Positions 44,250 to 55,150 of a DNA stretch of 64,000 nt are shown in pieces. The notes under the pieces were generated by a model. That model had not been told where the DNA came from, searched no databases, and was given only the letters and a program-made list of their open reading frames with translations. Location: contig CM064569.1 of the NCBI GenBank assembly GCA_032716605.1, positions 13,694,079-13,758,078 on the forward strand. Reading direction: 5' to 3'. The position numbers were made by a program, and so were the translations under genes. Within the stretch, counting starts at the first letter, position 1. Each line of letters begins with the position of its first letter. This DNA comes from Paralithodes platypus (Eukaryota; Arthropoda; Malacostraca; Decapoda; Lithodidae).

Positions 44250-45960
44250 ATATGGAAATTGACGGACTGAAACCTCAAAAATCGCCTGGTCCTGACGAGG
44301 TATATGCTAGAGTATTAAAAGAATGCAGAGATGAGTTAAATAGCCCATTAGCATTTTTATGTAACAAGTCATTAGAAACAGGTTTAGTTCCAGAAGCTTG
44401 GAAGCTTGCAAATGTAGTTCCGATCTTCAAAAAAGGTGATAAATCGATAGCATCCAATTACCGTCCCATTAGTCTCACATCAATCATAGGAAAGTTGCTA
44501 GAGTCTATTATTGCTAGGAAAATTAGAAGCCACTTAGTAAAATATAACTTAATAAATTCTTCTCAGCATGGATTCACTCAGGGATGTTCTTGCCTTACTA
44601 ATTTGCTTAGCTTTTTCTCAGAGGTATTTGAAGCAGTAGATAGTGACAAGTCATATGATATTATATATTTAGATTTCAGTAAAGCTTTCGACAGAGTCCC
44701 TCATGAGAGATTGATGAGAAAGGTTGAGGCACATGGAATAGGAGGGTCGTTGTTGGGATGGATTAGGTCATGGCTAATTGGTAGGAAACAGAGAGTCAGC
44801 ATAAATGGTACCAAGTCAGAGTGGGGAGCAGTCAAAAGTGGTGTCCCCCAGGGATCGGTATTAGGTCCCCTGTTGTTTCTTATATACATAAATGACCTAG
44901 ATTTAGGTATAACTAGTAGGATAAGTAAATTCGCAGACGATACTAAAATGGGGAGATCAATTGATTCAGATAGCGATATAGAGTGCCTCCAAAGTGATCT
45001 AGATACCTTACATGAATGGTCAGTAAATTGGCAGATGAAGTTTAACATTGACAAATGCAAGGTATTAAAGATAGGGAAGATGCAAACAAATGTTTAATAT
45101 AAACTAGCTAATTTAGAATTAGAAAATTCAGACTGCGAGAAAGATCTAGGTGTGTTTGTTAGCAATGATTTGAAGCCTAGAAAACAGTGTATAAGCGTTC
45201 GTAATAAGGCAAACAGGATTCTCGGGTTCATCTCTAGGAGTGTGAGTAACAGAACTGCTGATGTTATCTTAAAACTTTACTTGTCATTAGTGAGACCCCA
45301 TATGGATTATGCAGTCCAATTTTGGTGTCCTTATTACAGAATGGACATAGATTCATTGGAGAGAGTTCAGCGTAGAATGACAAAAATGATCCATAATATT
45401 AGAAATCTTCCGTATGAAGAAAGGTTGAAGAAATTAGGTTTACATTCGTTAGAGAGACGCAGAGTTAGAGGGGATATGATAGAGGTGTTCAAGTGGGTTA
45501 GTGGGATTAACAAAGGGGACATGACAAATGTACTAAAGCTCAGTGATAGCGAAAGAACTCGTACCAATGGTTTCAAATTAGATAAATTTCGTTTCAGAAA
45601 AGATATAGGCAAATATTGGTTTGGTAACAGAGTTGTAGATGGGTGGAATGGACTACCAAGTGCTATAGTGGGATTAAAAACGGTAGGGAGCTTTAAGATA
45701 AAATTGGATAAGCATATGGACGAGAAGGGTTGGGTGTGAAGGGGGATCAGCCGGGTTGGGCCAATCAGCGCTCTGCAGACCCCCATAATCCTGCGTTAAT
45801 CTCTAACCGTTTTGGTAAGATGATCCTCAGGGTATTAGAGTGTGAAGCCTATAATTGGGCTTTGTAATTGAATTGGGGTTGTGTCGGACAGGGATCTGCC
45901 TTGCTTAGGCCAATCGGCTTTCTGCAGACTCCCATTTTCTTATGTTCTTATGTTCTTATG
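44250..45960 (+). mobile_element. CR1-like LINE, 5'-truncated, with octamer tail
   Basis: The copy starts inside the reverse transcriptase and ends in three copies of an 8-bp unit, TTCTTATG (about 45936-45960). Tandem octamers at the 3' end are a known trait of CR1-type elements. The protein is related to that of LINE family A but is clearly a separate family. Confidence 0.86.
44252..45739 (+). pseudogene. Reverse transcriptase of CR1-like LINE, one internal stop
   Basis: The frame 44252-45097 has KSPGPDEVYARVLK, NYRPISLTSIIGK, QHGFTQGCSCLTNL, DFSKAFDRVPH, SGVPQGSVLGPLLFLIY and the catalytic FADDTK. It ends with TAA at 45095-45097, and the same frame then reopens (KLANLELENSDCEKDLGVF...) and runs to TGA at 45737-45739, with LERVQRRMTKMI, EERLKKLGLHSLERRR and WNGLPSAIV. 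A single stop over about 490 codons points to a fairly recent insertion. The endonuclease and ORF1 are missing through 5' truncation. Confidence 0.87.
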
Positions 45961-46348
45961 TCCGAAAACAAATAGTCATCGTATTTATAGAGTCACTGTG
46001 TGCACTGGTGGTCTTCAGTAGGTTAATACTGAGGAACTTTAACCCGGCAGCTGCAGGGAGACTCTTAAGAGGTTTTACTGGGTGACTGCGGGGAGACTCT
46101 TAAGATCCTAGGCCTAAAAAAAAAACTTTTAAAAGTAGCACTTAAATCATTTTTTGTTCCCTCCATACCTCATATCACTTCTCTACATTTGTCAAAGTCC
46201 CCTCCCCTACCCTTCAACTATCACCTATTTTCCCTGTTATTCCCTTATTCATTGGTATATTTTCGTGCTAACATCTGCAAGCCGGTTGCAGGGTGTGGTT
46301 ATGTGAGTAGCGAGTGTGTTAGGTAAGGTATAGGGTGGGATGAGACTC
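45961..46348. other. No gene seen; short local duplication
   Basis: Contains two copies of tgcaggggagactcttaag-like sequence (about 46050-46103), each with gagactcttaag. Otherwise unremarkable. Confidence 0.4.
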
Positions 46349-46351
46349 TCA

Positions 46352-48546
46352 TGCCCCTTTCCCACTGATGCGACTTCTCACGATTTTCATCGCCGACACC
46401 AATAAATTGGCACATTCGTGACATGTCTTAAACCCTCTCATGAAAAATCGTTTGACTCACGAGGCCTCGCAAGGGCCCTCGCGGGTCGTCGCAAATGTTC
46501 GGACTGTTCAAAATTTTGGACGAGGACTCACGAGGGTTCGTTGCCCTCGCAAGCATCGTCTAGCATCGCCGAGGGATCTGCGAGGGCTTCTGCGATCATC
46601 TGCGACATCGGCGAGACATCGCAGAGGGTCTCACACAAAAAAAAAATTGCAACGCTGCATGGATGCTCACCGATGCTCTCAGATGCTTTGCTCGCCGATG
46701 CTCTCAGATGTTCCGAGAACATCGACGATGCCAAAGAGCACCTTCCGCGAGGTGGGTAAAAAAAATGTATTAGGCCTATAGTGAACCTGTCAACCCTTTT
46801 TTCTATGCACCTCTCTTGGGGGGTTCACCTGTTTTTTTTTTTCTCTTTCTCTCCTTTTCTCTCTTTCTCTGGTTTGTATCCATTCAGCCCCATTCAGCCA
46901 ACTGTTTTAAGACGTTTATCCCCATCCAAGTATCGATATCTTCCTGGCAAGCGATAGCGAACCAGCATTATATGGAGAAATCTGGCTTTGCCGGAGATAT
47001 TTTTCTATCGAAAAATGTACAAATTTAGCTTGCTCAAAACATTATTTTTTTATATACGTTGGCTCGCTACCGCTCACCAGGAAAATATTGAAACCTGGAT
47101 GGGGGTAAACGTCTTAAAACAGTAGGCTGAACGGGGCCGAACGGATACAAGGCAAAGAGAGAGGGAGAGAAATAGAAAAGAAAACAAAAATGAGGAGAGA
47201 GGGAGAGAAAGAGAAAACAAAAAACAGCGAGGTGGGCTCAAGTTTTGCGTTAAGGCTTAAAAATTGAGCCCACCTCGCCTTTTTTAGTTTTCTCTTTCTC
47301 TCCCTCTCTCCTCGTTTTTTGTTTGTTTTCTATTTCTCTCCCTCTCTTTTTGCCTTGTATCCGTTCGGGCCCGTTCAGCCTACTGTTTTAAGACGTTTAC
47401 CCCCATCCAGGTTTCAATATTTTCCTGGTGAGCGGTAGCGAGCCAACATATATATATTTTTGTTTTGAGAGCAAGCTAAATTTGTAAATTTTTCGATAGA
47501 AAAATTTCTCCGGCAAAGCCGGATTTCTCCATATAATGCTGGTTCGCTATCGCTTGCCAGGAAGATATCGATACGTGGATGGGGATGAACGTCTTAAAAC
47601 AGTAGGCTGAACGGGGCCGAACGGATACAAGGCAAAGAGAGAGGGAGATAAATAGAAAAAAAAAAAAAACGAGGAGAGAGGGAGAGAAAGATCAAACAAA
47701 AACAGCAAGGTGGGCTCAATGTTTGCGTTACGGCTTAACTGAGCCCACCTCGCCTTTTTTGTTTTCTCTTTCTCACCCTCTCTCCTCGTTTTTGTTTTTT
47801 TCTCTTTCTCTCCCTCTCTCTTTACCTTTTATCCGTTCGGCCCCATTCAGCCTACTGTTTTAAGACGTTTACCCCCATCCAGGTTTCAATATATTCCTGG
47901 TGAGCAGTAGCGAGCCAACATATATATATTTTTGTTTTGAGAGCAAGCTAAATTTGTACATTATTTGATAGAAATATGTCTCCGGCGAAGCCGGACATTG
48001 CCAATCTCCGAATTAAGGGGAGATGGTTCGTTTTTCTGGTTCCCTTTCTTCCTCATGGTTAATCCCATTAGTTTTCATATTTTATGACGTTCGGCCCATT
48101 AGCTTGGTGATTTTAAGACATTTCACCCCATTCCGTTGTCAATATTAAGACTTTCGTGTCATTTAGGTGTCGAGTTTTTCCTGGCTAGCGATAGCGAGCC
48201 TGTACTTTTTGAGGAACCGGCCTTCGGCTAGGATATTTTTCTATCGAAAAATTTACAAATCGATCTTGAAGGAGGTTGGGGGGTGCTTATATGCTTGATG
48301 GAGGTCTAGGGATGAAACTAAATAATCTCGCCGAGGTATTCGCCGAACCATTTCTCAATTTGCCGATGCCTTCGCATAATGTCGCCGATTACGTCTTAAC
48401 CATCGGCGACATCGTCGCCGAGTGTAAACTTGTCAACGGTTTGTAACGGTCAAAATCGTGAACGTCGCACGCATTCTTGCGAATTTGCCAAAACTACGTC
48501 CTCGGCGACGAAAATCGTGAGTTGTCGCATCTGTGGGAAAGGGGCA
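46352..48546. mobile_element. 2.2-kb TIR element with nested palindromes, TCA duplication
   Basis: The left end TGCCCCTTTCCCAC matches the complement of the right end perfectly, and the similarity goes on inward (gcgac.tctcacgattttc). TCA flanks both sides (46349-46351 and 48547-48549). Subterminal sequence is rich in CGCCGA/TCGGCG motifs on both sides (46395-46750 and 48330-48520). The middle holds a stacked set of inverted copies of one ~390-bp module (see the repeat entry) and a TTAA-type MITE copy at about 48015-48310. No transposase is seen. The family is not assigned. Confidence 0.7.
46820..48000. repeat. Stacked inverted copies of one module inside TIR element
   Basis: A module reading, in order, ctctctttctc, ttcagcc, tgttttaagacgttta, ccccatcca, cctgg..agcg.tagcgagcc occurs about four times: + at ~46830-47030, inverted at ~47060-47230, + at ~47280-47470, inverted at ~47510-47700, with further + sequence to 48000. 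Two shorter hairpins, each with an aggtgggctcaa stem (about 47228-47272 and 47708-47752), mark the centres. The whole could fold into cruciforms. Confidence 0.7.
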
Positions 48547-48801
48547 TCAGTTATGCTCTAGAGCTCGCGAGAGATAGGGTTCCCTCACTCTGCTCCACAT
48601 TTCATGAATGGGCCGCTCCGTATATATTCGCGATTTTACCCATACAAACACTATTCCCACTTGTTTTATTGTTGTTACAGATTACTATCTTAATATTAAA
48701 CGTAAAATAGGCGCATATGGATAAGTATTAATTATATTTATGGTAAATTAACGATTTTAGTGAGGAATGCATTGAGATGCCCGCGCACAGGGGTATGGTG
48801 T

Positions 48802-50872
48802 ATACAAAGGAGTACAAAGGGTACAAAAGAGTACAAAGGAAATCAAGCAACAACAGATCTAGTGACCCTTCTAGGTTGCTTGTCCTCCAAAACACTGAGG
48901 ATCAAGTGTCCAAACAGTGGTTTAGAGTGGGTAAGTGAACATTGGAAAGGGAATTACTGCCCTGGAACTAATGTCCGTGGCAGGATTAGGAATTTAGTAG
49001 AGGACAGATGGGTTAGTAACTGAGGGGGGGATAAAATAGAATTATTCATTTACAAACGCAGTCAGTCGTGGGTTTGATGCGAGATATTTGTCTAGGCGGA
49101 GTTTAAATGAATCAACGGTGATGCAGTCTATAACGTTTCGGGGAAGCCCATTCCACAAGTTGACAACTCGATTGAAGAAGAAATTCTTAGATTCGTGTGA
49201 GTTAAAAGATTTACCAATAATTTTGCAACCGTTTCCCCGCGTGTAATTAGATTGGTCGATAGTGAAGTACTTACTACAGTTCATATTGTCGATGCCTTTG
49301 ATGATTTTGAACACTTGAATTAAGTCACCTCTTAATCTGCGCTGGGTTAAAGGAAATATATTTAATTCTCTAAGACGCTCTTCATATGGTTTGTTCTTTA
49401 GGCTAGGTATCATTTTGGTCACTCTACGTTGAACTCGTTCTAGCTTGTTTATATCTTTTTGGTAATAAGGGCATCAGGATTGAATGCAGTATTCCAGAAG
49501 AGGGCGGACTAAGGAATTGTAAAGGGTTAGGATAACTTCTTTGGATTTATGCTCAAATGACCTGCCTATAAAGCCAATTATTTTGTTTGCCTTCTTAACA
49601 ACTTCTGAACATTGTTAACTCGGTTTTAGGTTACTCAATATTGTTACTCCCAGATCGGTTTCTCTGTTTACATTCTTAAGCTGAGTGCCATTCATCGAAT
49701 AGTTTGCTTTCTCATTTAGGTATCCGATATGTAGTACTTTACATTTATCCGCATTGAAACTCATTTGCCAAATTTGGGCCCAACATGACAATTTATCTAG
49801 ATTGTGTTGCATATCGTCAACTTGTTCTTTTGAGAGTACGCTATTTGCAATTTTTTTATCGTCAGCAAATTTTGAGATTGTACAGGTGAGACCCTCATCT
49901 ATGTCGTTGATGTAAATTAGAAAGAGAATTGGTCCTAGTACCGATCCCTGGGGTACCCCTCTACTTACATTGGTCCATTTAGATGCCTTACCGTTTATGA
50001 CTACTCTTTGCTTTCTGTTGCTGAGCCAATTTTCTATCCATTTCAACACACCGTCTTGTATTCCATGCGCTTTTAGTTTAGCAGTTTTGTGGGGAACTTT
50101 GTCAAAGGCCTTTTGAAAATCAAGGTATATATTATCTACAGCTTTACTCTCATCGTAGAGGTTGAGGATATCGTGGAAGAAGTCTAAGAGGTTTGTTAAA
50201 CAGGAACGTTTTTTACGAAAGCTGTGTTGAGTATCTTTAGGTATGTTCATTTCCTCTAAGTGATTTATGAGTCTGTCTCGTATGACCGTTTCTAGCATTT
50301 TACATACAACTGAGGTTAAGCTAATTGGACGATAGTTACTGGGTAGGGATTTGCTGCCTTTTTTGAATATCGGTGTTACGTTGGCTAGCTTCCACTGATC
50401 AGGCATAGTTCCAGACTGAAAGGATTTATTGAATAGTAATGTCAGTGGTTTGGAGAGCTCATCCTTAGCTTCCTTTAGAACTCTAGGTGAGATTGTATCA
50501 GGTCCAGGCGTTCTATTTACCTTAAGTTTATCTAAACAATTCAATACTTCTCTCTCTGTAACGGTGATATTGCTTAGAACATCTGAATTATCAATCTGAA
50601 TCGGCAATGGTGTAGGGATATCACTGAGGTCTTCTGATGTAAAAACTGATGCAAAGAAGGTATTGAGGGCATTACTCATTTGTACTTCGTCTTTGGGGTA
50701 TTCTCCATTTTCATAGACTAACGGTCCAACAATTGAAGTTACTACTTTTTTTCTTTCTGATATAACTATAGAATTTTTTCGGGTTTGTTTTACTTTGATT
50801 CGCAATATGTAACTCTAAGGTCTTTTTACTTTTGTGAGGATTTTAATCTATCATTAGCAAATTTTTTAGCTA
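48802..50872 (-). mobile_element. CR1/L2-like LINE, copy A3, 5'-truncated
   Basis: The 3' tail lies at 48802-48845 (gagtacaaag-type repeats, the complement of TTTGTACTCC). The body reads on the - strand up to about 50872, where it begins inside the linker after the endonuclease. Compared with A1, an internal stretch of about 80 bp around the A1 TGA is deleted (junction near 50822), so this copy cannot show whether that TGA was present. Confidence 0.88.
49042..50805 (-). pseudogene. Reverse transcriptase of LINE copy A3
   Basis: The frame from 50805 to 49615 carries TPGPDTISPRVLK, NYRPISLTS, FRKKRSCLTNL, DFQKAFDKVPH, RGVPQGSVLGPILFLIY and the catalytic FADD (here FADDKK). It ends at a TAA where A1 has CAA. 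A second nonsense change, TGG to TGA, lies near 49470, after which the frame 49422-49042 completes the C-terminus. A small in-frame loss after FDKVPHK is also present. Confidence 0.86.
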
Positions 50873-50999
50873 TAAATTTTTACTACAGGGGCTGCACAGC
50901 TGAGAGGTTAATTCACTTTTTACCTCGTCACTTGGCATTGATTTTCATTCACTTTTACCAATGGTGAGTCTAGTTGGACCGGTCGTGTGAGGTAAGTTA

Positions 51000-51990
51000 C
51001 AGATGGATTAATGGGCTTGAGGTCTTAAATGTGGTTCCGGACTAACACAAGTATTCTTAGCTTGTAGCTCTAGTGAAGAATACTCGTCTATCCTAACCGT
51101 TATATTAACCGGTGATGGAATTCCGTTCAGGTACTCTTGAAGTGAGATCTTAAATATAGTGCCTCAGTTATGATGAAGTAGCACTATATTAGGCTAACGC
51201 GAGAAGTCTGTGGAAGTGTCTTTCTCGTCTGCCTCTGACCCTTATAAGAGGTTCAAGAAATCCAGGCGGTATTTAAAACCTTTTAGTTGCAAAGTCTAAT
51301 GGTATGCCACAGACAAAATGCACCTAGGACTTGTGTCTGATGAGTCCCCGTGAGGGTGTCTCGCCAAGCCCTTCTAACACAAGTGACCGTGGTATGCCAA
51401 GATCCCTTGTGAGAAGTGGGAGTGTGAACTTTTAATAATAGAGTGTTGAGGTGTAGGCATGCCTGGATACCTCAACTTCTACTATTAAAAGTAGAACCTA
51501 TGAAAAGGTGTCAATGTTAGTTACTGGTATTCCAGTAATAACAAGGATCCCTTTTATCGGACACTTGTGAACTTTCAATAGTAGAATGTTGAGATGTAGG
51601 TATGCCTGGGTACCTCAACTTTCTACTATAGAAAGTGTAACCTAAGAAAATGTGTCAATGTTAGTCACTGGTATGCCAGTAATAACAAGGATCCTTTTAT
51701 AGGACACAGTTACCGTAGCTACAATAATAAATGTTGAAGTGTAGGCATGCTTAGATACTTCTACCTTTACTACTGGAGATACAACCTACTATATAGAGGC
51801 CTCTATGTTAACTGATGGTATGCCACAATTAACAAAGATCTCTTAATAGGATTTTTAACTCTCAGATAATATAGACTTTAGGCGTACCGTCTATCCAACT
51901 GAATGGGAGGGTAATCTTGATTTTTCTTAACGTGGTATGCCAGGGATCAAGAAACCTCAAAATTGCTTACTCCTCTCAGATTTTCTTGGC
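51000..51990. repeat. Array of hairpin-forming units of ~143 bp, unassigned
   Basis: At least three clear units follow one another: palindromes at 51426-51492, 51569-51641 and 51709-51786. Each has an outer stem (actttta.taata...), an inner stem with gttgag..gtaggcatgcc...acctcaac, and is followed by ctggtatgccagtaataacaa and ggatcc. A looser fourth unit is at 51856-51912. The tag ggtatgcca recurs near 51300, 51392, 51668, 51816 and 51933. Upstream, at 51049-51089, 51155-51190 and 51338-51382, other short hairpins follow the same stem-loop-stem rhythm. No coding frame. I do not recognise the family. Confidence 0.65.
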
Positions 51991-52944
51991 ATAGTGTTGA
52001 TGATTACTGAGGGGTACCCGTTCACTCTTTGAGGAGAACAAGGGCGCGAGTGCACACTCTCTGTTACGATAGAGAGTCCTTCTTGCTCTAGTGGGAGGTC
52101 AACTTACTTTACTTAATTCAATAACTCGATGATACTTGAGTATTTCACAAAGGTGGTATTTTATAAAGACAGGATTTGAGTCAAGGCTTATTTGGATTGT
52201 CATATCAAAAGGCAGGGTCATGAATTTCCCGGAATATAACTTTTGTTCAAGGTTTAAGGTTCCTGGGCTTTAATTTTCAAGTGGGAAAACCCAGGGCGAA
52301 GGGAACGAAATAAAAAGTGAAGGTCGCTATGCCATCAAGGTATTTAATCTACAAGAGTAGTCTATTAGACTTATGATTTATATACAGTACAGTATTTTTT
52401 TGTTTTTCTGTGAATGAGGAGACAAAAGGCATAACTGCCTGCAACGAGTGCCTCCCCCAGATTTCAAAGAGTGACAGGGCCGAAATCAAGGGATGTTCGA
52501 GCTATAATGCCTGGACACACAGAGTTTGAAGCAATTTAAGTCATAGGAAGAGGGAAAGACTGATTTTGGAAGAGAGTATATTAACAGGTTGGTTATCTTA
52601 ATATCTTAGAAGAAGGTAAGAGAGATGTTTCCCTATACAATAAAATGGTATATATACGCGAGCAAGGATTCCAACAGGTTGGTATTCCTGGTGAGTATAG
52701 GTTGGTATTTCGGGTGGCGTATGTTGACATACAGTATGTTAGACATGAAGGTAGAGATGCGCACAATGAAATAATAAGGAATTGTACTTGGTGAAGTTTA
52801 AATACGTACATGAAGGAAGGTAATGTGGTTTGTTTATTAGTAGAATAACTTAGTAATGAGAAGGCATGTGAATATATGTTGTGGAAGAAATAAGATAAAT
52901 ATATTATCTATACTGTATTACATTGGTTTTGTATAAGTTGTTGT
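51991..52944. other. No gene seen between hairpin array and I-like LINE
   Basis: No coding signal. A weak echo of the array (gctatgccatcaagg) is found near 52328. A (gttgtt)n run begins at 52942, and that belongs to the tail of the following LINE. Confidence 0.4.
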
Positions 52945-52965
52945 TGTTGTTGTTGTTGTTGTTCC

Positions 52966-54279
52966 CTAAGCTGCCTGGCCGAACAGCCCCGAGTCCCTAA
53001 GGAAGGCCATGGCCACGGTCGGGCTTTCCCACAGAGCTCTCAAAGAGTGTAAATTGTGTTGTTGGCGTAAGTGGTTGTGTGAAATGCAGTCTTCTATGAT
53101 GTGTTTAATGGTATGGGGTGCTGTATTACAACCCGGGCAGGTGTCGACGACGGAGTCATCCAGTCTCTTCTGATAGCTCAGAAGAGCCGGATGGTGTCCG
53201 CATCTCAGCCTGGCCAGGTGGACTCTGTCCTCGCAAGGAAGGGAGGATTCAGAAGGATGGATTTCGGGAGGTCGTGTTTGAAGCTGTGTGTTGTCTATGA
53301 GTGAGTGAATGGAACGGCGAGTGATATGAGTATGGATGTGCTTCCGGAAGTTGGTTTGGGGTGGGCAGGGAGGGAGAGAAGACAGTATTTGTGTGTGATA
53401 GTGTGTGCTGGGTGTTGTTTTGATATTTCTTGGTGTCTGTGGGTGTGTAGCCATGTACTGTAGTGGGTGGTGTTGATTCGTGGAGGCTGCTGCCAGGAAT
53501 TGTGTGCCTCTCATGTCTAGATGATCTTTGACTTTGAGGACTTTGGTTTCTTGATGTAGGTGATCTGTGGGTGTCGTAGCTGTGCATCCAGTGATGATTT
53601 TCAGGGCTTTATTTTGAATGGTCTGTAAGGTCTTATGATGTGTTTCAGCTAGGTTGGAAGCCCAGGCCGGGCTTGTGTATTCCATAACTGATCTTATGTA
53701 TTGTTTGTAGACTGTGGTGGTGGTTTCTTTGTTGTGTCCAAATTTCGTGTGGGCAAGTGATGTGAGGGCGTTAAGTCTGGGTGTCAGTTTTTTTTTTGTG
53801 TTTGTGGTGTGCTGTTTGAATGTCATTTGGGTGTCGTATGTTACTCCTAGGATTTTGTGTGTGTGTGTGTGTGTTAGGGGTGTGTTGTTTATGTTGAGTC
53901 CCGGGACGTAATCGTGCTCTCCTGTCCAGCTTGTGAGGAGGGTTGCAGTGGATTTAGCTGGGGCTACATTGAGTCTGTTTGTAGTGCACCATTCATGTAA
54001 TGTGTCGAGATAGTCTTGAAGGAGTCTTGTTGCTGTGTCTGGGTTTTGGTGCGTGCTTGTGAGTGTTATGTCGTCTGCGTAGGAGGCTATGGTTATTTGG
54101 GGTGAATTTGGTGTATTTATATCATGCATGTACAGATTGAAGAGTGTGGGCGACAGGACGGATCCTTGCGGGACTCCGTTTGGGAAATTTCTAATGCTAG
54201 ATGACTGACCGGCAAAAGATACGTGTGCACATCTGCCTGCTAAGAAGTTGGCCGGCCATCTTTTTGTGTTGTTGTGCAT
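52966..54279 (-). pseudogene. Reverse transcriptase (3' half) and C-terminal domain, I-like LINE
   Basis: A 437-codon frame starting in the RT fingers/palm: NGVPQGSVLSPTLFNLYMHD, catalytic SYADDITLT, then GVTYDTQMTF, SVMEYTSPAWASN and IQNKALKIITG. The C-terminus has EDRVHLARLRCGHHPAL and CPGCNTAPHTIKHIIEDC, a Cys/His cluster of the kind found at the end of many I- and Jockey-group ORF2 proteins. The first ATG is only the first in frame; the coding sense continues upstream to the frameshift near 54430. Confidence 0.85.
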
Positions 54280-54394
54280 GTATGTGTTGTAGATTTTGTT
54301 TGTTAGGTTGTGGCGGGGGATGGCATCGAAGGCTTTACTAATGTCGAGTGTGGCAAGTACTGATCTGTGTGGTGGTCTAGCTGAGTTGATGCCA

Positions 54395-55150
54395 TCAAAA
54401 GCTCTTTGTGTAAGGTCTGTAAGAAGTGTTTGTGGAGTGCAATGGCCTGAAGCCGTGTTGTGTTGGAGAAAGGGGTAAGTCAGGTGTCATCAGTTGTAGT
54501 ACAAGGCGCTCTATGACTTTGTAGGGGGTACAAAAGAGTGTGATAGGGCGGTGTGAGGAGGGTAGCGTGGGGTCTTTGTTAGGTTTGGGGAATGTGATGA
54601 TGATACCATGCTTCCAGATGTCTGGTATTGTGTTGTGTGAGTAGCTGTAGTTTGATATGTTAGTGAGTGCTTGTATGCCTTGTGGTCCCAGGTGTCTGAG
54701 GTGAATGTTGCTTATGTTGTCTAGGCCACAGGCGGGTAGGAGCTTGAGATTGTTGATTATATGCTTTGTCTGGTTGTTGGTGAAGGGTGTATAGTCAGGG
54801 TCAGTGGGGAATTGTCTTTTTCGTCGGATGACACGTCGGTCTTCTTTGTGTGGTTTTAGGTGACTGACATGAGAGAAGTGATTGATGAGAGTGTTTGCTT
54901 GTTGTTTACGTGAAGAAGTAGAGTCAGTTGTTGTGATTGCAGCATGTGATTGTGTTGTGTTGCTGTTGGAAAGTGTGATGCTGTTTAGTGTTTTGTAGAG
55001 TTTTTTGGGGTTTGTTTTGTGATCGAGTGTTTGTAGGAAGTTATTCCAATTTAGTGTTTGTTGTTCTTGTATTTTGTTGTTAATCTGGATGTTGAGTGCT
55101 TGAATTTGTTGATTGATGTCTTGTGTGTGGGTTGCTGGGGAGTGTTTCAT
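54395..55150 (-). pseudogene. Linker and start of reverse transcriptase, I-like LINE
   Basis: A 251-codon frame covers the linker after the endonuclease (Q/N-rich) and the first RT motifs: LPACGLDNISN, SHRPITLFCTPYKVIERL and QHGFRPLHSTNT. It then runs into a one-base shift near 54430, after which the sense continues in the frame of the preceding entry (residues DLTQRAFDG, DISKAFDAIPRHN). Confidence 0.82.

Noticed and set aside
46418..46781. Overlapping open frames with Ser/Ala/Cys-rich translations in the left part of the TIR element
   Set aside because: They come from repeated CGCCGA/CGAGGG words in the subterminal zone; both frames and the antisense are open for the same reason.
51335..51390. 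Hammerhead-ribozyme-like string CTGATGAGTCCCCGTGAGG with flanking 8-bp stem acttgtgt/acacaagt
   Set aside because: The first half looks like a hammerhead core, but the required GAAA segment is missing (ctcgccaag instead). Neighbouring units show similar stem-loops without CTGATGA, so the match is probably chance within the hairpin array.
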